From contig NZ_CP142422.1 of NCBI RefSeq assembly GCF_035974275.1, positions 2,418,001-2,482,000 of the forward strand: 64,000 bases of DNA. The letters run 5' to 3'. This DNA is from Chryseobacterium sp. MYb264 (GTDB lineage: Bacteria > Bacteroidota > Bacteroidia > Flavobacteriales > Weeksellaceae). The position numbers and the translations under genes are program-made. Position 1 is the stretch's first letter. Each line of letters opens with the position of its first letter. Positions 26,164-33,761 of the stretch are shown piece after piece. The notes under the pieces are model-generated. The model ran no database searches, had not been told where the DNA came from, and saw only the letters and a list, made by a program, of their open reading frames with translations.

Positions 26164-26781
26164 ATGTCAGAAGAACTGTATTTCATAAAAATCAATCCTG
26201 TTGTAGCAAAAATTAACCTGTACAATAAGCTTTGCCGTGAGGAAAAGACAGTGCTCGATTTTCTTGAAGCAGATTCTAAAACCAGCTTAGAACTCATCAA
26301 AAATAAAATTCAGGGAGGCATTCACAGCCTTTCTAAAGAAGAACTTCTGAGTTTATTTTCATGGATCGACAATTTATGTAATGCAGATCATGAAGAATTA
26401 AAAACTCAACTTTTCACCAACGGAATTGAACTTTTTTATGAAATTCCAGAAGATTCACAAGTAAAAAACTTTCAGCAAATCGCTTCTGATTATGAAAAAA
26501 TTTCTCAAAAAAATTTAAACTTCATTACCAGTTCGGAAAATTTTAATCAGTTTCTTATTTATGGGATATTTTTTACCACTTTATCCAATAAAGAAAAACC
26601 AGAAGATAATATCTGTTATAATTTTTTAAAATCGGATAATAAATCGCTGTATTTACTTGCAGAAGAGCAATTTAATGCTAATTATTTTGAAACTGTCCCT
26701 AATATGAACACTTATTTTTCTAATCTATACGATCTAACGAAATATTATAACGGTTCAATTATTAAACTTCATCATTTATAA
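26164..26781 (+). CDS. Hypothetical protein
   Basis: A 205-residue acidic, mostly helical cytoplasmic protein with no signal peptide or membrane segment. The N-terminal part (ELYFIKINPVVAKINLYNKL) and the heptad-like middle suggest an alpha-helical bundle; I do not recognise a family. It precedes the Imm35/YrhB-like gene by 37 bp on the same strand, so the two are probably co-transcribed. Paired small cytoplasmic proteins of this kind often belong to polymorphic-toxin immunity groups, but no toxin gene is present nearby. Confidence 0.5.
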   Translation: MSEELYFIKINPVVAKINLYNKLCREEKTVLDFLEADSKTSLELIKNKIQGGIHSLSKEELLSLFSWIDNLCNADHEELKTQLFTNGIELFYEIPEDSQVKNFQQIASDYEKISQKNLNFITSSENFNQFLIYGIFFTTLSNKEKPEDNICYNFLKSDNKSLYLLAEEQFNANYFETVPNMNTYFSNLYDLTKYYNGSIIKLHHL

Positions 26782-26818
26782 AAAGTAAAGAAATAGTATT
26801 AATTCATATTTTTAAAAT

Positions 26819-27463
26819 ATGGAAAAAGACTTTCTTAAAATTGCCGAAAAATATATTCAGGAAAATATAGGTGCTGATTTTTCAATATCACTTGACGACA
26901 TTACGGATCTCGACGATATTTTTTGTTTTTATTATCAGTCTAAAAAATTTATAGAAACGGGAGATCATCGCTATATGTCTGTGGGAATAGGTCCGCATTT
27001 GCTTATAAAATCTGATGAAAGAATTATTTCGTTACCACCTTCCTATACCTATGACGCTGCGATAAGGGAAGTCCGGAAAAAAATTAATACTGAAAAATTT
27101 ATTCAAACAAAATGCCCCGACTATAATTACTGGCATGATAATTACGTGCTTATTATTGATAAAGTATATGACGAGACGAAATTAATTTCAATTTTAAGAG
27201 ACTACCGGATAAGCTATATTGTTCCCGAAGTTATAGGGAATTCCATACATCGTGTCGGAAAGCCTTATAAAAAGGACGAACTCGAGAAAAGATTTGAGAA
27301 TCTACCCACAGAATTCAATACACTGTATGGACTTTTTTCAAACGTATTAACTGAACTTATCCAATCCTTTTGCTGTGAGCTCAGCGTTACCCCGAAGATT
27401 ATAAAGAAATACAATTCTTATGGGGAAAATGCAACTGAGGCTGATTATGAGATTGTATGGTAA
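26819..27463 (+). CDS. Imm35/YrhB-like domain protein
   Basis: A 214-residue cytoplasmic protein. The first 95 residues resemble the immunity protein 35/YrhB fold: FCFYYQSKKFIETGDHRYMS followed by VGIGPHLLIKSDERIISLP, matching the family's pattern of an aromatic strand, an E-T-G-D turn, then G-x-G-P-h-h-h. The remaining 120 residues (IPEVIG-like middle, FCCELSVTPKIIKKYN near the end) are unassigned. Imm35 domains are associated with contact-dependent or T6SS toxin immunity, but some members have no toxin partner. The last 19 bp overlap the convergent membrane-protein gene. Confidence 0.5.
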   Translation: MEKDFLKIAEKYIQENIGADFSISLDDITDLDDIFCFYYQSKKFIETGDHRYMSVGIGPHLLIKSDERIISLPPSYTYDAAIREVRKKINTEKFIQTKCPDYNYWHDNYVLIIDKVYDETKLISILRDYRISYIVPEVIGNSIHRVGKPYKKDELEKRFENLPTEFNTLYGLFSNVLTELIQSFCCELSVTPKIIKKYNSYGENATEADYEIVW

Positions 27464-27807
27464 ACTTTACCTAATTGATAATATAGAAATCCACCCACGG
27501 CATACGAAACTACATCAAAAATATCTCCTGTAAACCGTTCAGAAATCATTGGACATACAATTTCAAATAAAACAGAAAGATAGATAACCGATTCCATAAT
27601 AAATTTTTTACCCGGCTTCCAATTTCCTTCAAATATAGTATTGGTGATGTACTGAATGAGGTAACAATACATCGGAATCGTGATAAGATCTGTAAGATAA
27701 CTGTTGACGACAGGAATTATAATTCCGAATTTCCTAAGCAAAAGAATGCTCATCCAAACTCCTAATCCGGCAATAAACCATCGGGAAATCCTCAGCCATT
27801 TACGCAT
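27445..27807 (-). CDS. Small VanZ-like membrane protein
   Basis: A 120-residue protein with four predicted membrane helices, including FIAGLGVWMSILLLR and TDLITIPMYCYLIQYITN. The segment FEIVCPMISERFTGDIFDVVSYAVGG strongly recalls the VanZ-like E-x-x-Q/P...D-x-x-D-x-x-x-N/Y-x-x-G pattern; similar proteins have been labelled magnesium-citrate transporters without evidence. Its start overlaps the 3-prime end of a 45-codon gene by 8 bp, and the pair is divergent from a TetR gene across a 30-bp palindrome, suggesting repression by that TetR. Confidence 0.6.
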   Translation of the reverse strand: MRKWLRISRWFIAGLGVWMSILLLRKFGIIIPVVNSYLTDLITIPMYCYLIQYITNTIFEGNWKPGKKFIMESVIYLSVLFEIVCPMISERFTGDIFDVVSYAVGGFLYYQLGKVYHTIS

Positions 27808-27937
27808 GAAAAATAGCCATTAATATTCCAACAACTACCTGCAGAACTTTTGTAACAATTTCCTGCGGATCTTTTTTCGAAGATTGAGCTTCTTTTTTTG
27901 TGGCAGCTTCGTAGTCAAATTTTTTATTGCCTTCCAT
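27800..27937 (-). CDS. 45-residue single-span membrane peptide
   Basis: ATG at 27937-27935 to TAA at 27800. The first half is charged (MEGNKKFDYEAATKKEAQ) and the second a short hydrophobic helix (VTKVLQVVVGILMAIFHA). Its stop overlaps the start of the VanZ-like gene by 8 bp, which indicates a translated pair. A TATATTTG -7 box lies 19 bp upstream at 27956-27963, partly adjoining the TetR palindrome. The function is unknown. Confidence 0.65.
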   Translation of the reverse strand: MEGNKKFDYEAATKKEAQSSKKDPQEIVTKVLQVVVGILMAIFHA

Positions 27938-27955
27938 ATTTTAAGTTTTATGATA

Positions 27956-27963
27956 CAAATATA
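27956..27963 (-). promoter_or_regulatory. -7 box for the small membrane-protein pair
   Basis: The minus strand reads TATATTTG, matching TAnnTTTG. It directly abuts the 30-bp palindrome, so a bound repressor would cover this promoter. Confidence 0.6.
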
Positions 27964-27993
27964 TTCAAATTAGAACAAATGTTCTAATTTGAA
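27964..27993. promoter_or_regulatory. 30-bp perfect palindrome, probable TetR operator
   Basis: Arms TTCAAATTAGAACA and TGTTCTAATTTGAA (14 bp each, perfect) around a 2-base centre, in the 91-bp space between the divergent TetR gene and membrane-protein pair. It lies between the two opposed TATATTTG boxes. Confidence 0.85.
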
Positions 27994-28016
27994 AACATGA
28001 TATTTAATATCTATCT

Positions 28017-28024
28017 TATATTTG
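28017..28024 (+). promoter_or_regulatory. -7 box for the TetR gene
   Basis: TATATTTG ends four bases before the ATG at 28029, so the transcript probably begins at or next to the start codon (leaderless). TTTG at 27988-27991, inside the palindrome, is a possible -33 element with somewhat long spacing. Confidence 0.55.
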
Positions 28025-28028
28025 TAAA

Positions 28029-28649
28029 ATGAAAACCAGAGAGAAAATAGTATCCACTGCGCTCAGACTCTTTAATGAAAGAGGTTACAGCACCGTAACC
28101 ACCCGACATATTGCCTCTGAACTGAATATAAGTGCCGGAAATCTCCATTATCATTTCAAACATTCTGAAGACATTGTAAAGGAACTTTTTATGATGCTGA
28201 AACAAGAGATGGACTATACCATAAATACTCTCAAAGCCAATGGCTCTAAAGATCTTGAAGCACTTTACCAATATACAACGTCAACGTTTGAAGTTGTATA
28301 CGCATTCCGATGTATTTTTTTAAATTTTGTTGATATTTTAAGGCAAATCCCTGATATCGAAAATCTTTATAAAGAACTCAATATCAGTCGAAAAAAAGAA
28401 TTCCTGTCTGTATTTTCAGATTTCCAGAGAAATAAAGTTTTTGTTGAAAATATTCCGGATTTTATTCTTGATCATATGGTGACTCAAATATTCATTATTG
28501 GCGACAATTGGATGAATTACAACAGCTTAACTTTAAAATTAAATAAAGAAGATGCTTTAAAGCATTATATACCCGTATTTTTAAATTTATTTTATCCGTG
28601 GCTTACTGCTGATCAACAGAAACTGTATCAACAAAAATATATAAGATAA
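28029..28649 (+). CDS. TetR/AcrR family transcriptional regulator
   Basis: A 206-residue repressor. The N-terminal HTH is clear: REKIVSTALRLFNERGYSTV, then RHIASELNISAGNLHYHFK. The C-terminal effector domain (about 60-206) is helical and ends with VFLNLFYPWLTADQQKLYQQ. The divergent gene pair and the shared 30-bp palindrome suggest it represses both itself and the small membrane proteins. Its inducer is unknown. Confidence 0.9.
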   Translation: MKTREKIVSTALRLFNERGYSTVTTRHIASELNISAGNLHYHFKHSEDIVKELFMMLKQEMDYTINTLKANGSKDLEALYQYTTSTFEVVYAFRCIFLNFVDILRQIPDIENLYKELNISRKKEFLSVFSDFQRNKVFVENIPDFILDHMVTQIFIIGDNWMNYNSLTLKLNKEDALKHYIPVFLNLFYPWLTADQQKLYQQKYIR

Positions 28650-28655
28650 ATTCTC

Positions 28656-28663
28656 TATCTTTG
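28656..28663 (+). promoter_or_regulatory. -7 box for the tyrS leader transcript
   Basis: TATCTTTG matches TAnnTTTG, 7 bases after the TetR stop codon and 7 bases before the leader ORF ATG. Transcription would begin at or just before that ATG, leaving a leader mRNA of about 170 bases ahead of tyrS. Confidence 0.6.
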
Positions 28664-28670
28664 CAAAGCA

Positions 28671-28769
28671 ATGAAGCACTTAAACAACATATTACGTCTT
28701 CCGTTTTTCACTGAGTATTACGCTCCGGGCTATCGTTCGGGAAGACTTTCTATGGATATCATTCAATAA
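28671..28769 (+). CDS. Tyr-containing leader peptide upstream of tyrS (candidate)
   Basis: A 32-codon ORF in the tyrS leader. It contains the run TEYYAPGY, with Tyr codons at 28716-28721 and 28731-28733. Bases 28732-28741 (ATCGTTCGGG), within and after the last Tyr codon, can pair with 28793-28804 (CCCGAACACGAT) with a 2-base bulge. That pairing would consume the 5-prime arm of the terminator that precedes tyrS. A leader rich in the cognate amino acid before a synthetase gene is the hallmark of transcription attenuation. Translation of the ORF is not proven. Confidence 0.6.
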   Translation: MKHLNNILRLPFFTEYYAPGYRSGRLSMDIIQ

Positions 28770-28790
28770 AAATATTCTAATATAACATAG

Positions 28791-28819
28791 AGCCCGAACA
28801 CGATTGTTCGGGCTTTTTT
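28791..28819 (+). terminator. Intrinsic terminator (attenuator) before tyrS
   Basis: A perfect 10-bp stem AGCCCGAACA (28791-28800) / TGTTCGGGCT (28805-28814), tetraloop CGAT, then six T. It lies 20 bases before the tyrS start codon and downstream of any gene it could normally end, so it probably gates tyrS transcription. Confidence 0.85.
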
Positions 28820-28838
28820 ATGCAAAAAATTCAACAAA

Positions 28839-30038
28839 ATGAAAAACGTATTACAAGAAAATGTAGAAATTATTCTACCGGAAAATGGTTTGGAACAAAA
28901 ATTAAAACAAGCCGAAGAAGAAAACAGAAAATTAATCATTAAACTTGGTTTTGATCCCACAGCTCCGGATTTACATTTGGGACATGCTGTTGTTTTGAAA
29001 AAACTGAAGCAATTTCAGGATCTGGGACATCAAATCGTTATTGTCGTCGGAAGCTTTACCGCAAGAATTGGTGATCCTACCGGAAAAAACAAAGCAAGGA
29101 AACCTCTAAGCACCGAAGATGTTCAGCATAATGCCGAAACCTATATCAATCAGCTCTCAAAAGTAATTGATGTAAACAAAACGAAAATTGTTTTCAATTC
29201 TGAGTGGCTGGATGCTTTGCCATTTTCGGAAGTTATTCAACTGATGTCAAAAGTTACTGTCGCCCAATTGATGCATCGAAATGATTTTAATAAAAGGTTC
29301 ACTGAAAATACGCCAATCGCCATGCATGAGCTTGTTTACCCAATTTTACAAGGCTTTGACTCGGTAAAAATTGCCTGTGATATTGAAATGGGCGGAACCG
29401 ATCAGCTGTTTAACTGTACCATGGGAAGGCAGCTGCAGGAAACGCACCAAATGTCGCCACAAATCGTAATGTGCATGCCTTTATTAAAAGGACTTGACGG
29501 CAAAGAAAAAATGAGTAAATCTTTAAACAATATCATCGGATTAACGGATGAGCCGAATGAAATGTTTGGAAAAACAATGTCAATTCCGGATAGTTTGATT
29601 GATGAATTTATTGATTTGACAACCGATTTTCAAAATGAAGAAAAGGAAAATTTAAAGCAAAGAATAAAAAACGGTGAAAATCCGATGAATATAAAAAAGC
29701 TGATCGCTAAAAATATCATCACTCAATATCATGATGCGGAATCTGCAGAGCGTGCGGAACATTTTTTTGTGAATCAGTTTCAGAATAAAATATTTGAAGA
29801 GAAAAGTTTTGAACCTTTTTCTATTGATTCATTACATCCTATTCAACAGACAACAACATTACTGGAACTTTGTCATCGCTTAAAAAATGATGAGAGTAAA
29901 ACATTTATGAGAAAATTAATTGAAAGTGGCGGAATTCAGATTAATAATATCAAGAAAAATAATCCGAATGAAGAAATTGAATTAGTTCCCGAAACAAAAA
30001 TTAAAATAGGAAAAAGAAGCTTTTTTGAACTTATTTAA
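28839..30038 (+). CDS. tyrS: Tyrosine--tRNA ligase
   Basis: A 399-residue class I synthetase that charges tRNA-Tyr. The opening of the catalytic site is FDPTAPDLHLGHAVVL, giving the HIGH-type motif H46-L-G-H49, and the KMSKS loop is K224-M-S-K-S228. The sequence type (FDPTAPDLHLGH) is that of TyrRS rather than TrpRS. A C-terminal S4-like RNA-binding domain (about 330-399) contains FMRKLIESGGIQINNIK. Expression is probably controlled by the leader ORF and terminator immediately upstream. Confidence 0.95.
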   Translation: MKNVLQENVEIILPENGLEQKLKQAEEENRKLIIKLGFDPTAPDLHLGHAVVLKKLKQFQDLGHQIVIVVGSFTARIGDPTGKNKARKPLSTEDVQHNAETYINQLSKVIDVNKTKIVFNSEWLDALPFSEVIQLMSKVTVAQLMHRNDFNKRFTENTPIAMHELVYPILQGFDSVKIACDIEMGGTDQLFNCTMGRQLQETHQMSPQIVMCMPLLKGLDGKEKMSKSLNNIIGLTDEPNEMFGKTMSIPDSLIDEFIDLTTDFQNEEKENLKQRIKNGENPMNIKKLIAKNIITQYHDAESAERAEHFFVNQFQNKIFEEKSFEPFSIDSLHPIQQTTTLLELCHRLKNDESKTFMRKLIESGGIQINNIKKNNPNEEIELVPETKIKIGKRSFFELI

Positions 30039-30103
30039 ATATAAAACTAATATATTCGCTTAGATAAGCAGTTTATAAATCTTTAAGAATATTATTAAAA
30101 ATC

Positions 30104-30544
30104 ATGAATTTTATACATCTTCAATCGAGAAAAGCTACAGAAAACGACATGGATTTTCTGCTAGACTTAAGAATTAAAACCATGAATGAACATCTTAAAA
30201 GTTCAGGTTTTCCGACTGATGATGATACTCACCTAAAAAGAATACTTTATGAATTTGAAACCGCAAAAATCATGATGTATCGAAAAGAAGATATTGGATT
30301 GCTGAAAGTGAAATATAAAAAAGATGAAATTGAACTCATCCAGCTTCAGATTCATCCTGATTTTCAGGGTAAAGGTTTTGGAAAGCACATTTTAAAAATG
30401 ATTATTGAAGAATCTTTGTTTTCCGAAATTCCTGTTTATTTGAGTGTTTTAAAAACCAATCCGGCACAGAAACTTTATGCACGAGTAGGTTTCAGAACCG
30501 TTGAAGAGAATGAGCATTCTTTTACGATGAAGTTTTCCAAATAA
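30104..30544 (+). CDS. GNAT family N-acetyltransferase
   Basis: A 146-residue single-domain acetyltransferase. The acetyl-CoA loop is IHPDFQGKGFGKHILKMII (pattern Q-G-x-G-x-G), and the following LKTNPAQKLYARVGFRTV is the standard helix and strand near the active site. The substrate is unknown. It follows tyrS after 65 bp, and its stop codon lies inside the 33-bp hairpin element at 30543-30575, which probably acts as its terminator. Confidence 0.85.
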   Translation: MNFIHLQSRKATENDMDFLLDLRIKTMNEHLKSSGFPTDDDTHLKRILYEFETAKIMMYRKEDIGLLKVKYKKDEIELIQLQIHPDFQGKGFGKHILKMIIEESLFSEIPVYLSVLKTNPAQKLYARVGFRTVEENEHSFTMKFSK

Positions 30545-30575
30545 CTTTGTCAAAGTTTAGAACTTTGACAAAGTT
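30543..30575. repeat. 33-bp perfect hairpin element, copy 2
   Basis: The reverse complement of the element at 17766-17798: the same 15-bp arms with loop TAG instead of CTA. It sits between convergent genes (GNAT, TerD) and overlaps the GNAT stop codon by two bases, a good position for a bidirectional terminator. Confidence 0.85.
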
Positions 30576-30581
30576 GATTTT

Positions 30582-31244
30582 TTAAGAATATTTCTTGAGA
30601 ATATCCACAAAATTATCCGTTGTATGCGGCTCTCCAATAGCACGGAACTTCCAGTCACCATCGTGACGGTAAGCCTCAGCAAAAACCATAGAGCACTTTC
30701 CATTCATGCTTGCATCCCCTGAAAGACTAAATTTGGTAATTTCTTTTCCTTTGGCATCCACTGCGCGGATAAAAGCATTTTCAATCATCCCGAAATGCTG
30801 ATTATTTTTTGTTCCCTGATAAATGGAAACAATAAAAATAATCTTTCGATATTTTTCTTCAAGCTGATCAAGCTTTACAATAATCTGCTCATCATCACCC
30901 TCTCCGGCACCGGTTCTGTTATCTCCGGTGAGCCAGACATTCCCACCCGGATGCTGCATAGAGTTAAAGTAAACTACATCGCCCTGATACAACCTGATCT
31001 TCCTGCCATTGGAAGTGATGACTTTTCCTTTATCGGCCACTTTTCCGTTGGCATCCAGTAAAAATGCAATCGCATCAAGATCATATTCTGCAGCTTCTTT
31101 AGCAAATAGTTTCCCGAAGAAACCACCCTGCTTCCGGACATCCCAGCCCAGACCAATGGTCACTTTTGAAAGATCGTATATACTTTCTCCCCGATCGTTT
31201 TTCCTCAGATTGATCGTCTGTCCTTTTTGTAAATTAATCGCCAT
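30582..31244 (-). CDS. TerD family protein
   Basis: A 220-residue TerD-domain protein. The shared opening MAINLQKGQTINLRK and VTIGLGWDVRK are typical. Calcium-binding acids appear in EYDLDAIAFLLDANGKV and later in GAGEGDDEQIIVKLDQLEE. TerD proteins bind Ca2+ and act in stress or surveillance systems such as tellurite resistance, with mechanism unresolved. It follows a second terD gene after one base. Unlike ter operons, no TerB, TerC or TerY-like genes are nearby. Confidence 0.88.
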   Translation of the reverse strand: MAINLQKGQTINLRKNDRGESIYDLSKVTIGLGWDVRKQGGFFGKLFAKEAAEYDLDAIAFLLDANGKVADKGKVITSNGRKIRLYQGDVVYFNSMQHPGGNVWLTGDNRTGAGEGDDEQIIVKLDQLEEKYRKIIFIVSIYQGTKNNQHFGMIENAFIRAVDAKGKEITKFSLSGDASMNGKCSMVFAEAYRHDGDWKFRAIGEPHTTDNFVDILKKYS

Positions 31245-31245
31245 A

Positions 31246-31821
31246 TTATTTTATGATTTGTCCTTTATAGTATTTTTCAAGGAAAAATCCAAGATCTGCA
31301 CGGTAACCGATTCCTGATGCTTCAAATTTCCATCCACCATTTCTTTTGTAAAGACGCCCGAATTCAATTCCGGTTTCTATAGAGAAATCTTCGTCCAACT
31401 CGTATTTTGCAATTTCCTGATTCGTCGCATTATCCACCACTCTGATATAAGAATTTCTTACCTGACCGAAATTCTGCTTTCTTCGTTCAAAATCTTCAAT
31501 CGTTACCACGAAAAGTATTTCTTGGACCCTAGAATCTACTTTATCAAGGTCTATAATAATTGCTTCATCATCATCTCCATCGCTGCTTTTCCCGTTCGGA
31601 TCGTCTCCTGTATGCGTTAAAGCGCCATCCGGTGACTGTAAATTATTATAAAAAATAAAATATTCTTCACTTACCAGTTTTCTGTCTGCATCCACCATAA
31701 TAGCAGAAGCGTCTAAATCAAAATCAAGACCTGTACCTTCATTGGGATCCCAGCCCAGTCCGATCGTCATTTTTGTAAGTCCTAATTCAATCTTTTGTCC
31801 TTTCTGTAAATTAATCGCCAT
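31246..31821 (-). CDS. TerD family protein
   Basis: A 191-residue paralogue of the next gene, opening MAINLQKGQKIELGLTKMTI followed by GLGWDPNEG. The double acidic motif FDLDASAIMVDADRK and NGKSSDGDDDEAIIIDLDK supply the Ca2+ sites. Both proteins share the C-terminal pattern of a W-K-F strand (GWKFEASGIGYRADL). The two are co-transcribed; only two copies suggests a stripped-down ter system. Stress response is the likely setting. Confidence 0.88.
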   Translation of the reverse strand: MAINLQKGQKIELGLTKMTIGLGWDPNEGTGLDFDLDASAIMVDADRKLVSEEYFIFYNNLQSPDGALTHTGDDPNGKSSDGDDDEAIIIDLDKVDSRVQEILFVVTIEDFERRKQNFGQVRNSYIRVVDNATNQEIAKYELDEDFSIETGIEFGRLYKRNGGWKFEASGIGYRADLGFFLEKYYKGQIIK

Positions 31822-31941
31822 AGTGTTAAAACTTATTTTTTCCTTTAAGATAGATTTGATTTATGAATTGACCAAATTTACAGATTAAAAAACGCTTAAA
31901 ATTACGGTTTCGCGTAAAAATCAGCTAAAATTTTCAGAAAA

Positions 31942-31972
31942 CAAAAAAGGTTCGAATAGCATCGAACCTTTT
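31942..31972 (-). terminator. Rho-independent terminator of the flippase-like gene
   Basis: A perfect 11-bp stem (31945-31955 with 31962-31972), 6-base loop ATAGCA, followed on the minus strand by a T-run. It lies 22 bases after the stop codon of the gene at 31995. Confidence 0.8.
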
Positions 31973-31994
31973 AGATAGTATAATAAGAATAATC

Positions 31995-33071
31995 TTAATC
32001 TTCTTTATTGGCAACCATTTTACTTCTCGCTTTCGCCAGCATTGGGATTGAAATAAGGCCCATCACCAACATAATAACAATTTGCATAGGCAATGATATA
32101 AAAGAATAGGTTAACCCGATTTCTCCGCCTAATTCTCCGTTTTTACCCATCGAAATAAACAAAGCCATAAAGCCATATTTCATCGCCAGATTAAAAGCAC
32201 CAATTCCGCCACTTGCCGGGATCATCATTCCTAATGTTCCAACAACAATGATTAGAAAACCGTCTGCAAAAGTAAAATTGGAAGTTTCCGGTAAAGCAAA
32301 ACACACCAAATAGGCTGCAAAATAATAGGAAATCCAAATCCCTAATGTATAGAGAATGAATTTACCTTTTTGTTTTAATTTAAAAATGGAGGTTAATCCC
32401 TGTACAATACCTTTTCCGAAGGCAATGAGCTGATCTTTCTTGTATTTATAGAATAAAATTAATCCTATTAATATCACAAAAACGATGGCAAGTTTTAAAT
32501 AAAAATAGAAAGAATCAAAATCATGGACTCCAATTTTGATCATCTGTCTTTCGAAAAAGTTGGGAACAAACTCCTGCTTTTCCCCTTTCTTTTCTATGAC
32601 GAAATTATAAAATGACAGAATTGCATTCAACTTAAAAATAAGCGTTAAGCCTAAGAAAACGACCATACAGACCAGATCCACGACTCTCTCAAGGATAATA
32701 GTTCCGAAAGATTTATCCACAGGAACTTTTTCTACACCGTATAAAGCCGTTGCTCTGGCCACTTCCCCACTTCTGGGAATGGTAAGATTCATTAAATATC
32801 CAAAGGAAAGAGACCATAACGAATTGGAATTTGAAATAGAATGCCCCATTGGTTCCAGCATCAGATTCCAGCGAATCGCTCTGAACCAGTACGCCGCAAC
32901 CCCAAAACACGCCGCAAACAAAACCCAAAGGTAATTCGCTTTAGCCAGTGACTTTTGGATCACTTTGAAATCAAGCCCCTTTAGAGCCAGCCATAAAAAA
33001 AAGCCTGCACAAGCAAGCGATATTACTATGGTTAAAATTGATTTTACTGGATTCGATTTTTTACTTTCCAT
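31995..33071 (-). CDS. Lysylphosphatidylglycerol synthase-type transmembrane (flippase-like) protein
   Basis: A 358-residue protein of the LPG_synthase_TM/YbhN family with about eight membrane helices. Conserved features are AYWFRAIRWNLMLEPMG and FGYLMNLTIPRSGEVARATAL near the first third, and TLGMMIPASGGIGAFNLAM later. The family includes lipid or polyprenyl-lipid flippases. A second member lies at 48685. The stop of panD is four bases upstream, so panD and this gene form one unit, although panD supplies beta-alanine and no functional link is evident. Confidence 0.85.
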   Translation of the reverse strand: MESKKSNPVKSILTIVISLACAGFFLWLALKGLDFKVIQKSLAKANYLWVLFAACFGVAAYWFRAIRWNLMLEPMGHSISNSNSLWSLSFGYLMNLTIPRSGEVARATALYGVEKVPVDKSFGTIILERVVDLVCMVVFLGLTLIFKLNAILSFYNFVIEKKGEKQEFVPNFFERQMIKIGVHDFDSFYFYLKLAIVFVILIGLILFYKYKKDQLIAFGKGIVQGLTSIFKLKQKGKFILYTLGIWISYYFAAYLVCFALPETSNFTFADGFLIIVVGTLGMMIPASGGIGAFNLAMKYGFMALFISMGKNGELGGEIGLTYSFISLPMQIVIMLVMGLISIPMLAKARSKMVANKED

Positions 33072-33075
33072 GAAT

Positions 33076-33426
33076 TTAGGTCAAAAGATTTGTTTTTTCA
33101 TCCGGGAACACAATTTTTGGCTGGAAGGTCTGTGCCTCTTCAGGAGTCATCTGTGCATACGCAATAATAATGATGATGTCATCCCTCTGAACTTTTCTGG
33201 CAGCAGGCCCGTTCAGGCAAACCTCACCAGATTTTCTTTTCCCTTTGATAACGTAGGTATCGAAACGCTCACCGTTATTTACATTTACGATATAAACCCG
33301 CTCTCCGACTACCAGTCCGGCAGCTTCAATAAGCTCTTCGTCGATCGTAATACTCCCAATATAATTAAGGTCTGAAGCCGTAACCCTTACCCTGTGAATC
33401 TTAGACTTAAAAACTTCTATTAACAT
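33076..33426 (-). CDS. panD: Aspartate 1-decarboxylase
   Basis: A 116-residue pyruvoyl enzyme making beta-alanine from aspartate for pantothenate synthesis. The self-processing site is Gly24-Ser25 in [10 protein letters not shown]; Lys9, Thr57 and Tyr58 (RFDTYVIKG) occupy the conserved catalytic positions. Cleavage would give the usual short beta chain and a longer alpha chain carrying the pyruvoyl group. The gene sits next to a promoter box that puts transcription start at or near the ATG. It is followed after four bases by a flippase-like gene. Confidence 0.95.
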   Translation of the reverse strand: MLIEVFKSKIHRVRVTASDLNYIGSITIDEELIEAAGLVVGERVYIVNVNNGERFDTYVIKGKRKSGEVCLNGPAARKVQRDDIIIIIAYAQMTPEEAQTFQPKIVFPDEKTNLLT

Positions 33427-33430
33427 GGTG

Positions 33431-33438
33431 CAAATTTA
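33431..33438 (-). promoter_or_regulatory. -7 box for panD
   Basis: The minus strand reads TAAATTTG, matching TAnnTTTG, and ends only four bases before the panD ATG, implying leaderless or nearly leaderless mRNA. Confidence 0.55.
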
Positions 33439-33649
33439 TTAATAATAATTTATAAATAGCACTTTTAGAATCATTTTAAAACACGCAGATACACAGCTAT
33501 TTAATTTTATTATAATCACTTATTTTGATTTTTACTTACATAATTTACAAGCATATCTGCAAAACTATTAATAGTTGATACGAAATTTAGAATTTAATAA
33601 ATATAAGAAATAATTAATAAAATTTCATAAAACCAATACACATAAGCAT

Positions 33650-33666
33650 TTGGCATGATTTTAGCA
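33650..33666 (+). promoter_or_regulatory. Candidate sigma-54 promoter far upstream of the HU gene
   Basis: TTGGCATGATTTTAGCA contains GG and GC separated by the required 10 bases and matches the TTGGCACG-N4-TTGCA pattern except at two positions. It lies about 160 bp before the HU start. Sigma-54 is known in many Bacteroidota, but the site is short and unproven. Confidence 0.35.
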
Positions 33667-33761
33667 GCCCGTAACCTAGATTTTTCGTAAAAACTCTAAT
33701 TATCATATTTTAACTGTTTTCACCAAAAATCAAAAAAATAATACATATTTTTATAAAAAAA

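Noticed and set aside
30582..31821. Full ter (tellurite/phage-surveillance) gene cluster
   Set aside because: Only two TerD genes are present; TerB, TerC, TerY or phosphatase partners are not seen in the window.
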